Part shown: piece by piece, positions 1 through 10,679 of the stretch
Numbering within the stretch: position 1 is the first letter of the stretch
Layout of the letters: each line of letters opens with the position of its first letter
Source of the DNA: Chrysogorgia sp. JL179-B06
Taxonomy: Eukaryota > Cnidaria > Anthozoa > Scleralcyonacea > Chrysogorgiidae
Length of the DNA: 64,000 nt
Reading direction: 5' to 3'
NCBI GenBank assembly: GCA_035772405.1
Contig: JAYKKM010000193.1
Location: forward strand, 4,725,455 to 4,789,454
Translations under genes and position numbers: made by a program
Notes under the pieces: generated by a model
What the model was told of the DNA's origin: nothing
Databases searched by the model: none
What the model saw: the letters and a program-made list of their open reading frames with translations, nothing else

Positions 1-234
1 GGAACCGAGCAAATAGTACTGGACACTCAACATGTAATGCATCAGCTGGAGAAAAGGTTTGATAACAGTGGTGTTGCCAGTTCTGAAGGTAAAAGGAAAG
101 CTAGAAGGAATATTGAACAGAGGTACAAGTCCAAAAGAAAGAAAGCCATACTGAATCAGAGGAAGAATGTGATTAGTAGCAGCAGTGATGAGGATGTTCC
201 AATTGAGATTTTGACAGATGATGAAGTTTTTTAA
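1..234 (+). CDS. C-terminal part of unidentified ORF (runs off window)
   Basis: Frame 1 is open from the first base of the window to a TAA at 232-234, so the protein or exon extends upstream. The first internal Met is at 37, but the open frame before it argues against that being the start. The visible 77 residues are very basic in the middle (KRKARRN, KSKRKK) and end in an acidic Ser/Asp/Glu tail (SSSSDEDVP...TDDEVF). That looks like a nuclear or DNA-associated protein tail. No family is recognised. A (TA)n tract begins immediately after the stop, which is common beside TE copies here, so a transposon ORF end is as likely as a host gene. Confidence that it is coding is moderate. Function is unknown. 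Confidence 0.45.
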   Translation, partial: GTEQIVLDTQHVMHQLEKRFDNSGVASSEGKRKARRNIEQRYKSKRKKAILNQRKNVISSSSDEDVPIEILTDDEVF

Positions 235-248
235 ATATATATATACAT

Positions 249-290
<42 letters not shown>
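235..290. repeat. (TA)n microsatellite
   Basis: Nearly pure TA dinucleotide run directly after the stop codon of the upstream ORF. Confidence 0.9.
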
Positions 291-291
<1 letters not shown>

Positions 292-558
292 ATATTCAAC
301 ATTCTGTAGTATTTTTATGCAAGATATGACGGTTGTTGACAAAACAGTTTTAAACATTTGGTTAAAACCATATTTATTAAAATTGATAATATATTGTTTT
401 ACCCCACCTCAGCCAATATATATTTTTTGGTTACCCCACCTAACTACAAGTAAAATTTTCAGTTACCCCACCATTTTCTCTTCGGCCCCCACCCCTGCCA
501 TAAATAATGACCGGTCCCTAATTGGTTAAAAACTACTTCCGTTTTCAATGTTTGTTGT

Positions 559-777
559 TTAGCACGAAGAAGACAGTTTCTCAGCCGCCTCAACGTATTC
601 TTTGTAAACAAGACTATTAAAAGAGTTTGCTAATACTTTCAAAGGATGACTGTTTATAGTCGGCATAATTTTGGTTCGAGGATGATCAAACAGTCGAAGA
701 GATGCGGGAATCGAATTGTTAATCATACGATATTTCCAGGTAGCCGTCGAATGCCGATTCTCGTTATGCTTTTTCAT
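559..777 (-). CDS. Unrecognised short ORF
   Basis: A 72-codon open frame with mixed, protein-like composition and no low complexity (middle: SLRLFDHPRTKIMPTINSHP). No signal peptide, membrane segment or known motif is seen. It lies between AT-rich sequence and a foldback repeat. It may be a TE exon scrap or chance. Low confidence. Confidence 0.2.
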   Translation of the reverse strand: MKKHNENRHSTATWKYRMINNSIPASLRLFDHPRTKIMPTINSHPLKVLANSFNSLVYKEYVEAAEKLSSSC

Positions 778-879
778 TTTAGCTTTTCAGCTTGTCCTAT
801 TTCGGTCTATTAGAACTAAGTTTGTTCTTCATATGATTTCTTAAACTTTTAGTGAATACTCGTTAGTTGCTATAAGCAT

Positions 880-1113
880 AAACTTGCTCCAAGTCTGCCT
901 CTTGATTGTTTCGGGTTTGTTTAAAGACGTGTTTGTTTCGAGAATACGGGTTTGTTTCGAGAATACGGGTTTGTTTCGAGACAGGTTCTTTTCAAAACCT
1001 TGAAACAAACCCGTCTTTGAAACCAAACCACTCTCGAAATAAACCCGTCTTCTCGAAACAAACCCGTCTTTAAATAAACCCGAAACAATCAAGAGGCAGA
1101 CTTGGAGCGCATA
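880..1113. repeat. Foldback (inverted-repeat) element
   Basis: Left arm 887-930 (starts ctccaagtctgcctcttg) is repeated in inverse at 1065-1107 (ends aagaggcagacttggag). The centre carries several short direct and inverted copies of cgggtttgtttcgag. Almost the whole 220 bp could fold into one hairpin. It looks like a small non-autonomous foldback element or MITE. No ORF. Confidence 0.7.
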
Positions 1114-2892
1114 AACACAATCTATAAGCATTGCGAATAATCGGCATAAATTACAGAACACAGCGCCACCTTTTTGCGCCCGCGAGCGTCTGTATACGCA
1201 TGCTAGCTATACATCAGAGGCAACGTCAAGAATAGTGAATTAGGAATACAGTAATTGCTTCAGGGAGACAGGAATTACTGAATTCCGAATTTTATTACTG
1301 TAAATCAATCATTTAATGGCTAAAAACAGGGATGATGTTGTTGTGATGGGGACTAATTGAATGAGCATTCTTATGAAATTCGCCAATTGTAGATGTAATG
1401 CATATAGCCCGGTTACTAAAATAATTTTGGATGTGTTTTATATACAGTACATCTTTTCTTGATTCAATTACTTTTGATATCCGAGCTTGAGCGGTTACTA
1501 GTCAGTTATTCATTCCTAAACTGAATTCGCGTGACATTCATTATTAATCATTTACAATAAAAATTTATGCGTTAAATGCGTGTGTATCAAAGAATTCCGA
1601 GCATGAAATAGGCGAACACATGCACACTCCATGCCACTGTCTCTGAAGACGGCCTCGAGCTGATAGCTTGAAGATAACCAGCATGATGTAACCCACATGC
1701 AAGAATTACTATATTAAATAAAATTGCGTCGTGCGTGCAAAAAAAGACAACAAAAACGTTATATTGTAGGGTAGGGGAAAACTATAACAAACGTGTTGGC
1801 TTCAATCTTATATAGCAAAAGGCTGTTATAGTCATAAAAAGGTTGACTGTATATACATTATACAATTACTAAGGTAATTGTATTGACAACCTTTTTATGG
1901 CTAGTGAAAGAAGATAGGCAGATATCTTGAAAACAGAACAGGTACCAAACTGAGGCAAATACATCTTGCAATAATCTTGTAATAAATGTGGTAGTAGTAT
2001 TCGTATTGGAGAGCAGAGACTTTATCATAAAACAAAACAAACTATTCCGAGAGACGTATCGACTACTCGATCACTAGAATCTTTAATGTCGGTATTATAG
2101 ACGTCAAACAATTACGTGTAATATTTATTTTGTAATTTGTGGTTAAATTTTGCGCTCCACGTTTGATTTTAATAATTTCTGCAAAGTGTTTGCAGAAGAC
2201 AATTATTGAATTGTCAGCTGAAATAAAACGATTCTATTCCTTGGAAATTAGAACTTATTAACCGCAATATTTATTATTTTATTAATTCCAGCTGCGTATT
2301 TCGTTTTACGCATGCTGTATGCCTGAATAAAAGGTTTTACGCGTGATAATATCAAGATAAAACTCAATTATTTAAAAAAATAATAAAGCGTTTAATTCGG
2401 TTTCTTGGCCAAGGGCGCCTTTGTCGGCAACGACAATCTTAGCTAAGCGAGTATTTTCGTTTATTATTGGAAATCAGTATATTTCTAGATATATAATAAT
2501 TATATGCATCGCAGCATCGCTCAAGAAGAAGTACTTTTAATTACAACAACATTTATATATACTGTATTATTATGCTAGCGTGCCACTTGCCAGTTTGAGT
2601 CAAGAGTGAAGTCTTCAAAAACAATTAGATGAATACCTTGTTCATGCAGTCATAATTTCCTAAAAATACAATTATTTGAATAATAATTTTAAAGAATAAA
2701 CAGAAGTCTATGTTGTAATTATTGTTTATATTTTTTATATATTTGGGCAGACATCATGTGGATGTTTATCTTATGATTTCAAGCCCAATAGCGTGAGACT
2801 GCACGACGACCTCATCAGTTAAACATATTTGCCGACGCTATCGTGCTCCAAACAGTTCACCGCGATCGCATATCTTGAACCCGCTTTATGAA
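1114..2892. other. Intergenic, no gene recognised
   Basis: AT-rich sequence upstream of the first receptor exon. It presumably contains the promoter and 5' UTR, but no core promoter motif stands out. No long ORF, RNA gene or clear repeat was seen. Confidence 0.5.
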
Positions 2893-2947
2893 ATGGGAGG
2901 TAATTCTATCGCAAAAGTGGTTTGCTTTAGCTATGTTATTTTTTCAG
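2893..2947 (+). CDS. Receptor exon 1: signal peptide
   Basis: ATG at 2893 gives an 18-residue start with a hydrophobic core (VVCFSYVIF), ending phase 1 at G2947 before a GTAATT donor. An overlapping ATG at 2888 gives another hydrophobic peptide (MKWEVILSQ...), but in phase 0, which would break the frame of the next exon. The 2893 start is therefore preferred. It is matched by the equivalent signal exon of the paralogue at 56892, which is also phase 1. The 5' UTR is not defined. Confidence 0.55.
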
Positions 2948-3087
2948 GTAATTGATAGAATCAAGAAAGGCAGATGAAAGTTGTACATTCTAAATTTGGT
3001 GGTCGGGATTCTTGCAGCTCATGTACACATACATGAGTCAGTCATACATTAGCGTAAGAATGCTTGGAAACTTATCTCATTTTCTAG

Positions 3088-3480
3088 GTGCCGTACTTTC
3101 AAGTGCTGTAATTAATATAACAATGTTGAAATATCCAGAGTCAAGTAAGAAAATTATGGTAGGCGAGAACCTCGAGCTAGAATGGAAATTTGACGCGAGT
3201 GGCATGGCTGGAAAAAGTTGGAGCATCAACTTGTACCTATACAATTTCACCGCCAGCTCTAAAGAGACGATTGTTAAACGTTTGAAATCAGGCGAAATTG
3301 CCAGGAGACCAGCCATACCACCCAAAATATTTCAAAGACTAAATTACAATCTCTCTGTGGGCTACGCGAAACTTCTACTTAGAAACACAAACTTCGACGA
3401 CTCGGTTGGTTTCGGAATATCCTTTGAGAGTGTCTCCTCTGAAATACCCTTGGAAAAGGTTACAGAAGTCTTGATTGTCG
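3088..3480 (+). CDS. Receptor exon 2: N-terminal Ig-like domain lacking cysteines
   Basis: The acceptor is tttctag at 3081-3087 and the donor is G|GTGAGT at 3481; phase 1-1, 131 codons. The fold looks V-set-like: a YPESSKKIMVGENLELEW strand A'-B-type start, alternating hydrophobics in the middle and a long C-terminal strand before VLIVG. N-X-S/T sequons are at NIT, NFT and NLS. There is no cysteine in the exon, so the canonical Ig disulfide is absent. The start matches the paralogous exon at 57077 (KYPPSNIKVLTG... IDLFW), supporting a real domain. As the membrane-distal domain it is the likely ligand-binding or self-recognition end. Without the paralogue one could doubt the Ig assignment. Fold confidence is moderate. 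Confidence 0.7.
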
Positions 3481-4709
3481 GTGAGTTGATATCTATTCAA
3501 TAGAATCAAGCCTAACTTTCCAAAATCTGAATTAGAGTCAACTTGCTAGCCAAGATTTTTAGTATTGGATAATCTTGCTTATGCTCGGTCTGTGTACGCA
3601 TTGCCAAAACGCACAGGAAATTAGCAAGGTGTTATTTTTGTTTTGGAGGTTAACCAAATCGCAGAATTCAGCAATATTTTATACAATATCTCGTTGTAGC
3701 TGTCAGAGTTTGTGTAATCAACTTTTTTTGTTGTCAATTATGCCTGTTTCCCAAAACTCACGAAATTGACAGGCCTGTCTGTTTTAATATGTTAGTTATT
3801 TTGTATTGCTTAGTGATATGTGTAGTATATGTCTAACGTAAATACGCATTTGTTATTTATATCTATTAAGCCGTAGGTCGTGCGACCCGTAATGCGTGTT
3901 GTTACTCAAGTATTGTTATATTAGTATTTTCAAAAAACCGTTATAGCTTTGTTGACAACTAAAGTTTAAGTTAATTCTTTAGCAGCCTATAGTGGATCAA
4001 ATAATTTACCGACAACGTTTACCAACCACTCCTCTCATGAATATTTATCATTTTTAAACAGTTCCAAACAGTTAAAAGTCCTGCCTTTATTTGAATGCCG
4101 CTTCTTGATGTTCACATACTGCACAAGCACTCATCTTGGTTACATAAAAACGATATTTCGTATTAAGCAGTCAGATTACATTGCAAGTTAAGTGGACCTT
4201 ATGTCAAAGTGCTTCACCTATGTAATTGTCTGCGAGAAAATTACTGAATAAAATATGATCTCATAAACGAAAATTTACATCAAAAGAATTGAATAACTTG
4301 TAATTAAAGTACAGTTTGGACTTTATTTGCGCGATGATATGAAACTACCGCTGAGTAGGAAATTAAAGTGTACTTTAGGAAATGTGGAAGACAATTCTCA
4401 ATTCTAAATTAAGAGATTTGAAATTTACTGAAAGAAGCTACGATCATAAATTATTCACTGCTGCGTGACCGTCGTAATTATTTGAGAGTAAAACCAATAT
4501 ATTTAAACGTTACCACGAACCGCCCACTGTTGCTGATTACTCGTTCCAAATTAAAATTAATAAGTATACGGACAAAAATCTCTGTGGTATCTGTGGCTTG
4601 CAAATGTTACGAGTAATCAATCTAGTACCTTTTTCTTGACCGATGGAAATTCTTGGCACGATGATTATGACAATACCTCTGTCATATCCAAACAAATTGC
4701 CTTTTATAT

Positions 4710-4711
4710 AT

Positions 4712-4762
<51 letters not shown>

Positions 4763-5122
4763 TATATATATATATAAATATATATATATATAAATATATA
4801 TAATATATATATAAATATATATAATATATATATAAAATATATATAATATATATATATAAATATATATAATATATATATATAAATATATATAATATATATA
4901 TATATAAATATATATAATATATATATAAATATATATAATATATATATATATAAATATATATAATATATATATATAAATATATATAATATATATATATAAA
5001 TATATATATAATATATATATATAAATATATATAATATATATATATAAATATATATAATATATATATATAAATATATATAATATATATATATAATATATAT
5101 ATATAATATATATATATAATAT

Positions 5123-5186
<64 letters not shown>

Positions 5187-5206
5187 TTATATATATATAT
5201 ATATAT
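4710..5206. repeat. (TA)n tract with higher-order phase shifts
   Basis: About 500 bp of TA repeat, interrupted at fairly regular intervals by extra A (taaatatatataatatata). This gives a higher-order unit of about 20-30 bp rather than a pure dinucleotide run. The open frames across it are composition artefacts. Confidence 0.95.
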
Positions 5207-5453
5207 ACCCCCTCAGTCCACCCCCTCAGTCTGCTTATTGATCGAGTGTTAAAAATAGCAAATGATTTAACTTTTCCCATCTCATTAATTATTAGTTAGT
5301 TTATTTCCCGTGCATTTGATTGGCTACTTTCTACCTGTGACACCCTTTTGGCATATATATAAGCCCTATTTATTTTATTTCATCTCGTCTTACTCTGATG
5401 AAGGGCTCCGCTCGAAACGTAAATTCTCGGCAGTTTACCACCTTTTCACTTTG

Positions 5454-5457
<4 letters not shown>
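5207..5457 (+). mobile_element. PLE 3'-end fragment, family 1, broken hammerhead
   Basis: This matches the 3' flank of the longer PLE copies at 52440-52735 (+) and 47390-47640 (-): the gcttattgatcga segment, then cccgtgcatttgattggcta, then the hammerhead region. CTGATGA is at 5395-5401, followed by the stem II sequence and GAAACG. The stretch with the 3' side of stem III and the cleavage site (present at 13432-13455 in a related copy) is deleted, so the ribozyme should be inactive. It runs straight into (TA)n. Confidence 0.75.

Positions 5458-5516
<59 letters not shown>
5458..5516. repeat. (TA)n microsatellite
   Basis: Pure TA run joining the PLE 3' fragment to the 232-bp tandem array. Confidence 0.95.
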
Positions 5517-5519
<3 letters not shown>

Positions 5520-5520
<1 letters not shown>

Positions 5521-6343
5521 CAGTGGGCGATGCGTAATGCGAACAGTAAACGTCTCACTGAGAGACTCTCCACCCAATCCATGAGAGCGCTCAAACCACA
5601 TGAGCGGTGAGCGTAATATACGAAAGTATACAAATGTGCCCTACCGGCTATCACCATATGGCTTTATGGTAACTGTGGACTTGGGACCCACTATGTACGG
5701 CTACACATTGTAGGATTGCATTGTGGAGTTACCAAAGCGCTCAAACTGCGAGCAGTGGGCGATGCGTAATGCGAACAGTAAACGTCTCACTGAGAGACTC
5801 TCCACCCAATCCATGAGAGCGCTCAAACCACATGAGCGGTGAGCGTAATATACGAAAGTATACAAATGTGCCCTACCGGCTATCACCATATGGCTTTATG
5901 GTAACTGTGGACTTGGGACCCACTATGTACGGCTACACATTGTAGGATTGCATTGTGGAGTTACCAAAGCGCTCAAACTGCGAGCAGTGGGCGATGCGTA
6001 ATGCGAACAGTAAACGTCTCACTGAGAGACTCTCCACCCAATCCATGAGAGCGCTCAAACCACATGAGCGGTGAGCGTAATATACGAAAGTATACAAATG
6101 TGCCCTACCGGCTATCACCATATGGCTTTATGGTAACTGTGGACTTGGGACCCACTATGTACGGCTACACATTGTAGGATTGCATTGTGGAGTTACCAAA
6201 GCGCTCAAACTGCGAGCAGTGGGCGATGCGTAATGCGAACAGTAAACGTCTCACTGAGAGACTCTCCACCCAATCCATGAGAGCGCTCAAACCACATGAG
6301 CGGTGAGCGTAATATACGAAAGTATACAAATGTGCCCTACCGG
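5520..6343. repeat. 232-bp tandem repeat array, about 3.6 copies
   Basis: Copies start at 5520, 5752, 5984 and 6216 (gcagtgggcgatgcgtaatg), spacing exactly 232 bp. Full copies look identical by eye and the last is cut at about 6343 by (TA)n. Within each unit two halves are related around gcgctcaaac. (TA)n lies on both sides. A single diverged unit lies at 26455-26667, also between (TA)n tracts. No HHR core, Pol III box or ORF is convincing; repeated minus-strand 62-codon frames are by-products of the periodicity. Possible retrozyme-like or satellite unit of unknown type. Confidence 0.9.
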
Positions 6344-6364
6344 CTATATATATATATATATATA

Positions 6365-6722
6365 CGTTTGTTATATTACTTTTATTGACAAGACCGACGC
6401 TAATGATCCCCTAGGAGGGAACTCTTTTGGATACGCCGGTTAAAAACGCTTTTTCCTTTGGGACTTAATAGAACAGATGATGTTTAGTATTGCCTATTTC
6501 TATGGCATTTGTTATTTTATTTTAATTAAACTAGGTTAATATTCGGTTATGTAAAGTAGCTATGACTGAAGGTATAAAATCTTGTCTAGTTTGTAATTTG
6601 GGATTATATTGTGATAAAGACGAAAGTCGAAACGTAAATTGATGAAATGATGTAGTTGTTGACTAAATTATATAAAAAAAATTTTGCTTATATCATGGTG
6701 AAAGGCTACCTCTTGATTATTT
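6365..6722 (+). mobile_element. PLE 3' fragment, another family
   Basis: The + strand has a decayed frame resembling the end of a PLE GIY-YIG domain (FWIRRLKT, then LGLNRTDD). It is followed by a degenerate hammerhead-like block at 6610-6640 (gtgataa, then gacgaaagtc as stem II, then gaaacg), with the first conserved C lost. (TA)n flanks both ends (6343-6364 and 6720-6742), as in the other PLE fragments. Confidence 0.5.
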
Positions 6723-7794
6723 TATATATATATATATATATATGTACTATATTTACAACATGAGCGGCCGAAGGCGAGAGCTTGTATATCCGATACAACA
6801 CGGACGCGAAATGGCTTGTGAAATTCAAACGTCTAAACGTTTATATCTATAAAAGTGTTGTCTTTTTGGGTTTCATTGAAACTTTCAATAAGGTAAACTT
6901 CGCCTTCACAAATTATACGGAAATTCTCGTTCGCTTTAGCGTTGCTTTGTCCACTTTAAATACTTATAATTTCCTATATATTTTCGGCCTATTTTTCAAA
7001 ATCTTGTAAATATTAACAGGGAAGATTACTATATTTTATTTATAGTTATTGTGCATATGTAGAATGTTAATGTTTAAAAACGATAATGGGCCGGCATGAT
7101 TTGCTTTTTGGGTGTACAAGACCTCAAAATTCCCGTGTTTGGATACTCTTATTGGGTATTGACCAATCAGAGCCCTTGTTGTGTACATGTTATTTTATAA
7201 TATTGTATCTAATGAGCTGTCGCGTATATGCTCTATAGTTAAGATAACGCAGTTTTGTATTAACACTTTGCATTATGCAAATTAGCCTTTTTAAATGAGA
7301 AATTTTCACAGAACGATATACATGTCGTTTTAAATAAAATGTCAGTTATAAAAGTTAGTCGGTCATATCGCAGTAAAAGAATGACCGTTTGGTACTATAT
7401 AACGGTTTCTTTAGAATATATATAGTCCACACGATATAAGCTTTAATGTCAATTCTACACGTTATAATATAACTTCGGTTCTTTAATACAGTCAGCCATA
7501 TTACACACAACAAAACACTGTCGCCCCTCGCGTGTTTCTCGCTACAGTACAACCGTATAAAAAAAACAGCTATAGTCTGCACGTTTTTGCACCTCAAACT
7601 ACCAGTACTATAAAGTATATAGGCTAATTATCAAGCATAGTATTTATAATTTAAATAAAATATACGCACTGTGCATTCAATTTCAAAGTTTGTACTAATA
7701 TTACTATTCCGCAATATTATAAAGCACAAAATTTAAATGGTATATATATTTTGAACTGTATGCATGGTTTTAATTCCAACTTCATCAAATTAAT

Positions 7795-8060
7795 GATTTG
7801 TCAAAATTATATCTTTTGAAAATTCTAAACATTCAAAACATGACACACTTTCAAATTTTAAAATTGTTCCAACTTCATATTGCGGTCGTTCAAGGGCTTG
7901 AATGGTATAATATAGTATACAACTCTCTCCGTTAACTATTTCAAAATTTGTTAAAAGATTTCTAAGCAATATACCAAAATTATATTTTTTGAAAATTCTA
8001 AACGTTCAAAACATATCACATTTTTAAATTTTTATATTGTTCCATGAAGCTACAAACTTC
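7795..8060. repeat. Diverged direct repeat, about 176-bp period
   Basis: A segment at 7797-7875 (aaaattatatcttttgaaaa, then cattcaaaacatgacaca) recurs at 7973-8050 with substitutions. AT-rich, non-coding. Confidence 0.6.
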
Positions 8061-8419
8061 AAACTTGCACCACAATTGTGTTTTTTCAAAAGTGTACTAT
8101 AAAAGTGTTGTTCTGCGTACTGCATGTGCACTAGGCAATGTAGAAATACACTGATCTCTTACAGGTTGGTGCACTGCCCGGCGAAAAAGTATATTCAAAC
8201 GTTTATAGAGATAGCCCTTCGTCATTCAAATTAGTCAAAGAGTTAATAAACGATCGATAAAGTGAAACGGATCAACACAGACTCACAGTGTTATTAACCT
8301 TTTTGAGTTTTCGATGTTTGAGAACTTCTAATTTATTTACCTTCATTTATCTTTGGTCCTAAACTGCTCACTGTCTACATAACAAATTCAAAAGTGACAA
8401 TAGGGCGTATATATTGCCA

Positions 8420-9817
8420 TTAAGGTTACAGAACACCCTAGCAAGCCCATTCACGACATTTGTTACCACCCGCGCAATATGTCTCCGATTTGTCTCAAAT
8501 TTGCACCAAATATAGTTAAGTATGTGAAGAACACTCTCAAATTGTGAAATAAATAAAAAATATTATATTATTCCAGATATATTCATCAATTTAAAATCAT
8601 ATGACCTTCGCGCCGCGGTTTAACCTGGTCTTTGGTTTTACCAAAAAGCTTTCAATTTACCATATTTACACTTCTCAATGTTTGTTCTAAAAAACAGTGT
8701 CGGGGATTTTTTATTACTGGAGGGGTTTAGCAGCTAAGATATTTTATTCCTCGTACTATGTTGTGGAAGAAGCAATTGATGAATAAAGGCCCGTAACTCG
8801 GTTAGTTTTTACATTTAAAACAAACGCCGACATACTTTTGTAGCCCAGCTGTTCACTGACATCATGTGCAAGTTTGGTAGGAATCGGTTAAAATGCGCGA
8901 TTAGGTTACACCTTTTAGTGCCCCTATGTGACTCAAAATTGATGCCCCTCTAATAATTGAATTACTTTCCACCAATAAGAACAGCGGCGATATTAATTGT
9001 TTGTTTTGGGTGAGTTGCAATTGCAAAACAAAGACTATGCTAGTACACTGAAATAGCCCTTGTCTACAAAGTTCCAAGATCGGACGGCCGTCGGCTAAAG
9101 AAAAAAGCGCAATGCCAGTGAGTCAGATTCTACACCTGATGGCCCCACCACAACAGCAATAGATTTCATTTCTATGTTTTTGGTATGTTTACTCCAAGTG
9201 TAAACGGGAGAAGAAATATCCATCATGCTAAGACATTTTTCTGCTGCGGCTATGCCTTTTCCTATTGCTCTGAAAGCAACAACAGAGGATGTATTCACCG
9301 AAATTCACGTCATATTTCTGGCTTTTCGCTTCTGGAAACTTTCCATACTTGTCTTCAGTTTCTGCTCCCTTCTAGACGACCTTTCGGAACGTTTATCGTT
9401 GTTCGCAATCACGTCTGGCCATGAACCCTTGTCGCTGGCAGATAAATGTTCCTTTTTTCCATCGAAAAATACGTCTTTGTCAGCTTTCTTGTGTTTGGCC
9501 CGTACCACAGAATGGATTTTTATTCCGTTTAATGTCAGACATAGAGCTAGAGAAACGAGTTGAAGTTGTGTTTATTTTTCCAATTTCTTTCGTAATTTGA
9601 TACAAGTTACATGTAGCTGTCATTCATCCTGTTAATTAATAGTTGACTTTCCCGCCACGGATAATAACCCTAGACCGTTTTACACGATAACTCGCTCAAT
9701 TTTCAATATTTTCAATTCAAATTTTTGCAGCTGATAGATCTAATGGTAACCTTTACAAACATATCAAAACACCATTTTCAAAAAAAATGACCATTCTAGG
9801 GTATTCTGTAACCTTAA
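8420..9817. mobile_element. TTAA-flanked element with 18-bp TIRs
   Basis: TTAA at 8420-8423 is followed by GGTTACAGAACACCCTAG. The inverse, with one mismatch, ends at 9813 and is followed by TTAA at 9814-9817. This gives a 1.4-kb unit with a TTAA target duplication as used by piggyBac-type elements. It contains a minus-strand coding relic (9095-9508) unlike a piggyBac transposase, so it is probably a non-autonomous or chimeric derivative. Confidence 0.7.
9095..9508 (-). pseudogene. Decayed fragment resembling a Mutator-like transposase N-terminus
   Basis: Two minus-strand open frames, 9508-9305 and 9298-9095, are separated by a stop and shift. The first is basic (MVRAKHKKADKDVFFDGK). The second has SSVVAFRAIGKGIAAAEK and then WSKHTKN, which resembles the region before the catalytic domain in multicopy Mutator-like transposases. 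The more complete relative is at 10680-12605. It lies inside the TTAA-flanked element. Assignment is tentative. Confidence 0.4.
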
Positions 9818-9832
9818 GTATTTCCCACTGAA

Positions 9833-9885
9833 GAAGCCTTGATCGGCGAAACGTCTGCGAGCTAATAAAACCTTTTATGTTTAAA
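9833..9885 (+). other. Hammerhead-like relic (PLE 3' signature)
   Basis: CTGAAGA, stem II GCC/GGC and GAAACG are present, but the returning strand of stem III and the UH cleavage dinucleotide are missing. Probably an old, inactive PLE 3' end. Confidence 0.4.
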
Positions 9886-10679
9886 CCTTATAGTTCTTAA
9901 TGTAAAATTTGTTTTCATGGCGATACTTGGAAATCAACTCGTCGCGTTTGTTTAGCAGGTCGTCGATTCGTGCTTGTATGATGCAGAGCTCCTCCGAAAG
10001 GCCAAATTACATAGCTTGCATGATTTGTTGTTATAGCCGATAGGCGCTAGCAGAGGTATAATAATCGACCAGTTGATGTGGTGGTTCTTGTTTTCGTTTT
10101 TGAGATTCCAAATGTATTTCGAGATCTCTGCTGCTATTGCTTTTCTTTACGCTATATGTGAAGTAGCTAACGGTAGTCTAAACATCTACATAACCATGGC
10201 AACAGCAAATAAATACATAAAAAAGGGAAGAGATACAAACTTCAAACTTGGTGAAGTTGATTCACATGTCATAATGTATGTAACAAGTAGACAGATTTTG
10301 ATTTACATAAAATTGTGTTTCAAAAAATATAAATTTTTAAAAACTGTCTACTTATAACATCAAGGACCTTGAGATACACTTGCAGTCCAAAAATGAAACC
10401 AATCCACCAAATTTCCTTCAATTTTTTGCCACAAATACGATCAGTTAGTACAATATCTTTGTTTTGTGAAAACCAAGGTTAAACGTTACAAACGTTTTTC
10501 AGCTGATTTTGTGACCAATTAATTGCTTAAGCACAAAAAATGAAAGAAAAGTAAACTATATTTACAAATAGGTAAACTAAGATAAACATATTTAATATTT
10601 TAGTCCTTGTATGCTACAATTATTTAAAAATGGTTTTATACATACCAAACTAACTCTGCAAATATATATAAAAGTAATG

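Noticed and set aside
2888..2947. Alternative start MKWEVILSQ... for receptor exon 1
   Set aside because: Ends in phase 0 and would break the frame of exon 2. Kept only as an alternative.
4537..5280. 247-codon minus-strand ORF rich in Ile/Tyr
   Set aside because: It is a translation of (TA)n. No real protein composition.
5454..6121. Repeated 62-67 codon minus-strand ORFs
   Set aside because: By-products of the 232-bp tandem units; the period creates the same frame each time.
5520..6343. 232-bp units as hammerhead retrozymes or a CRISPR array
   Set aside because: No CUGANGA...GAA core on either strand, and there are no unique spacers between short repeats.
9225..9563. 112-codon + strand ORF
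   Set aside because: It is the opposite strand of the better minus-strand transposase-like frames at 9508-9095.
9833..9885. Active hammerhead
   Set aside because: CUGAAGA and GAAACG are there, but no stem III return strand or cleavage site.
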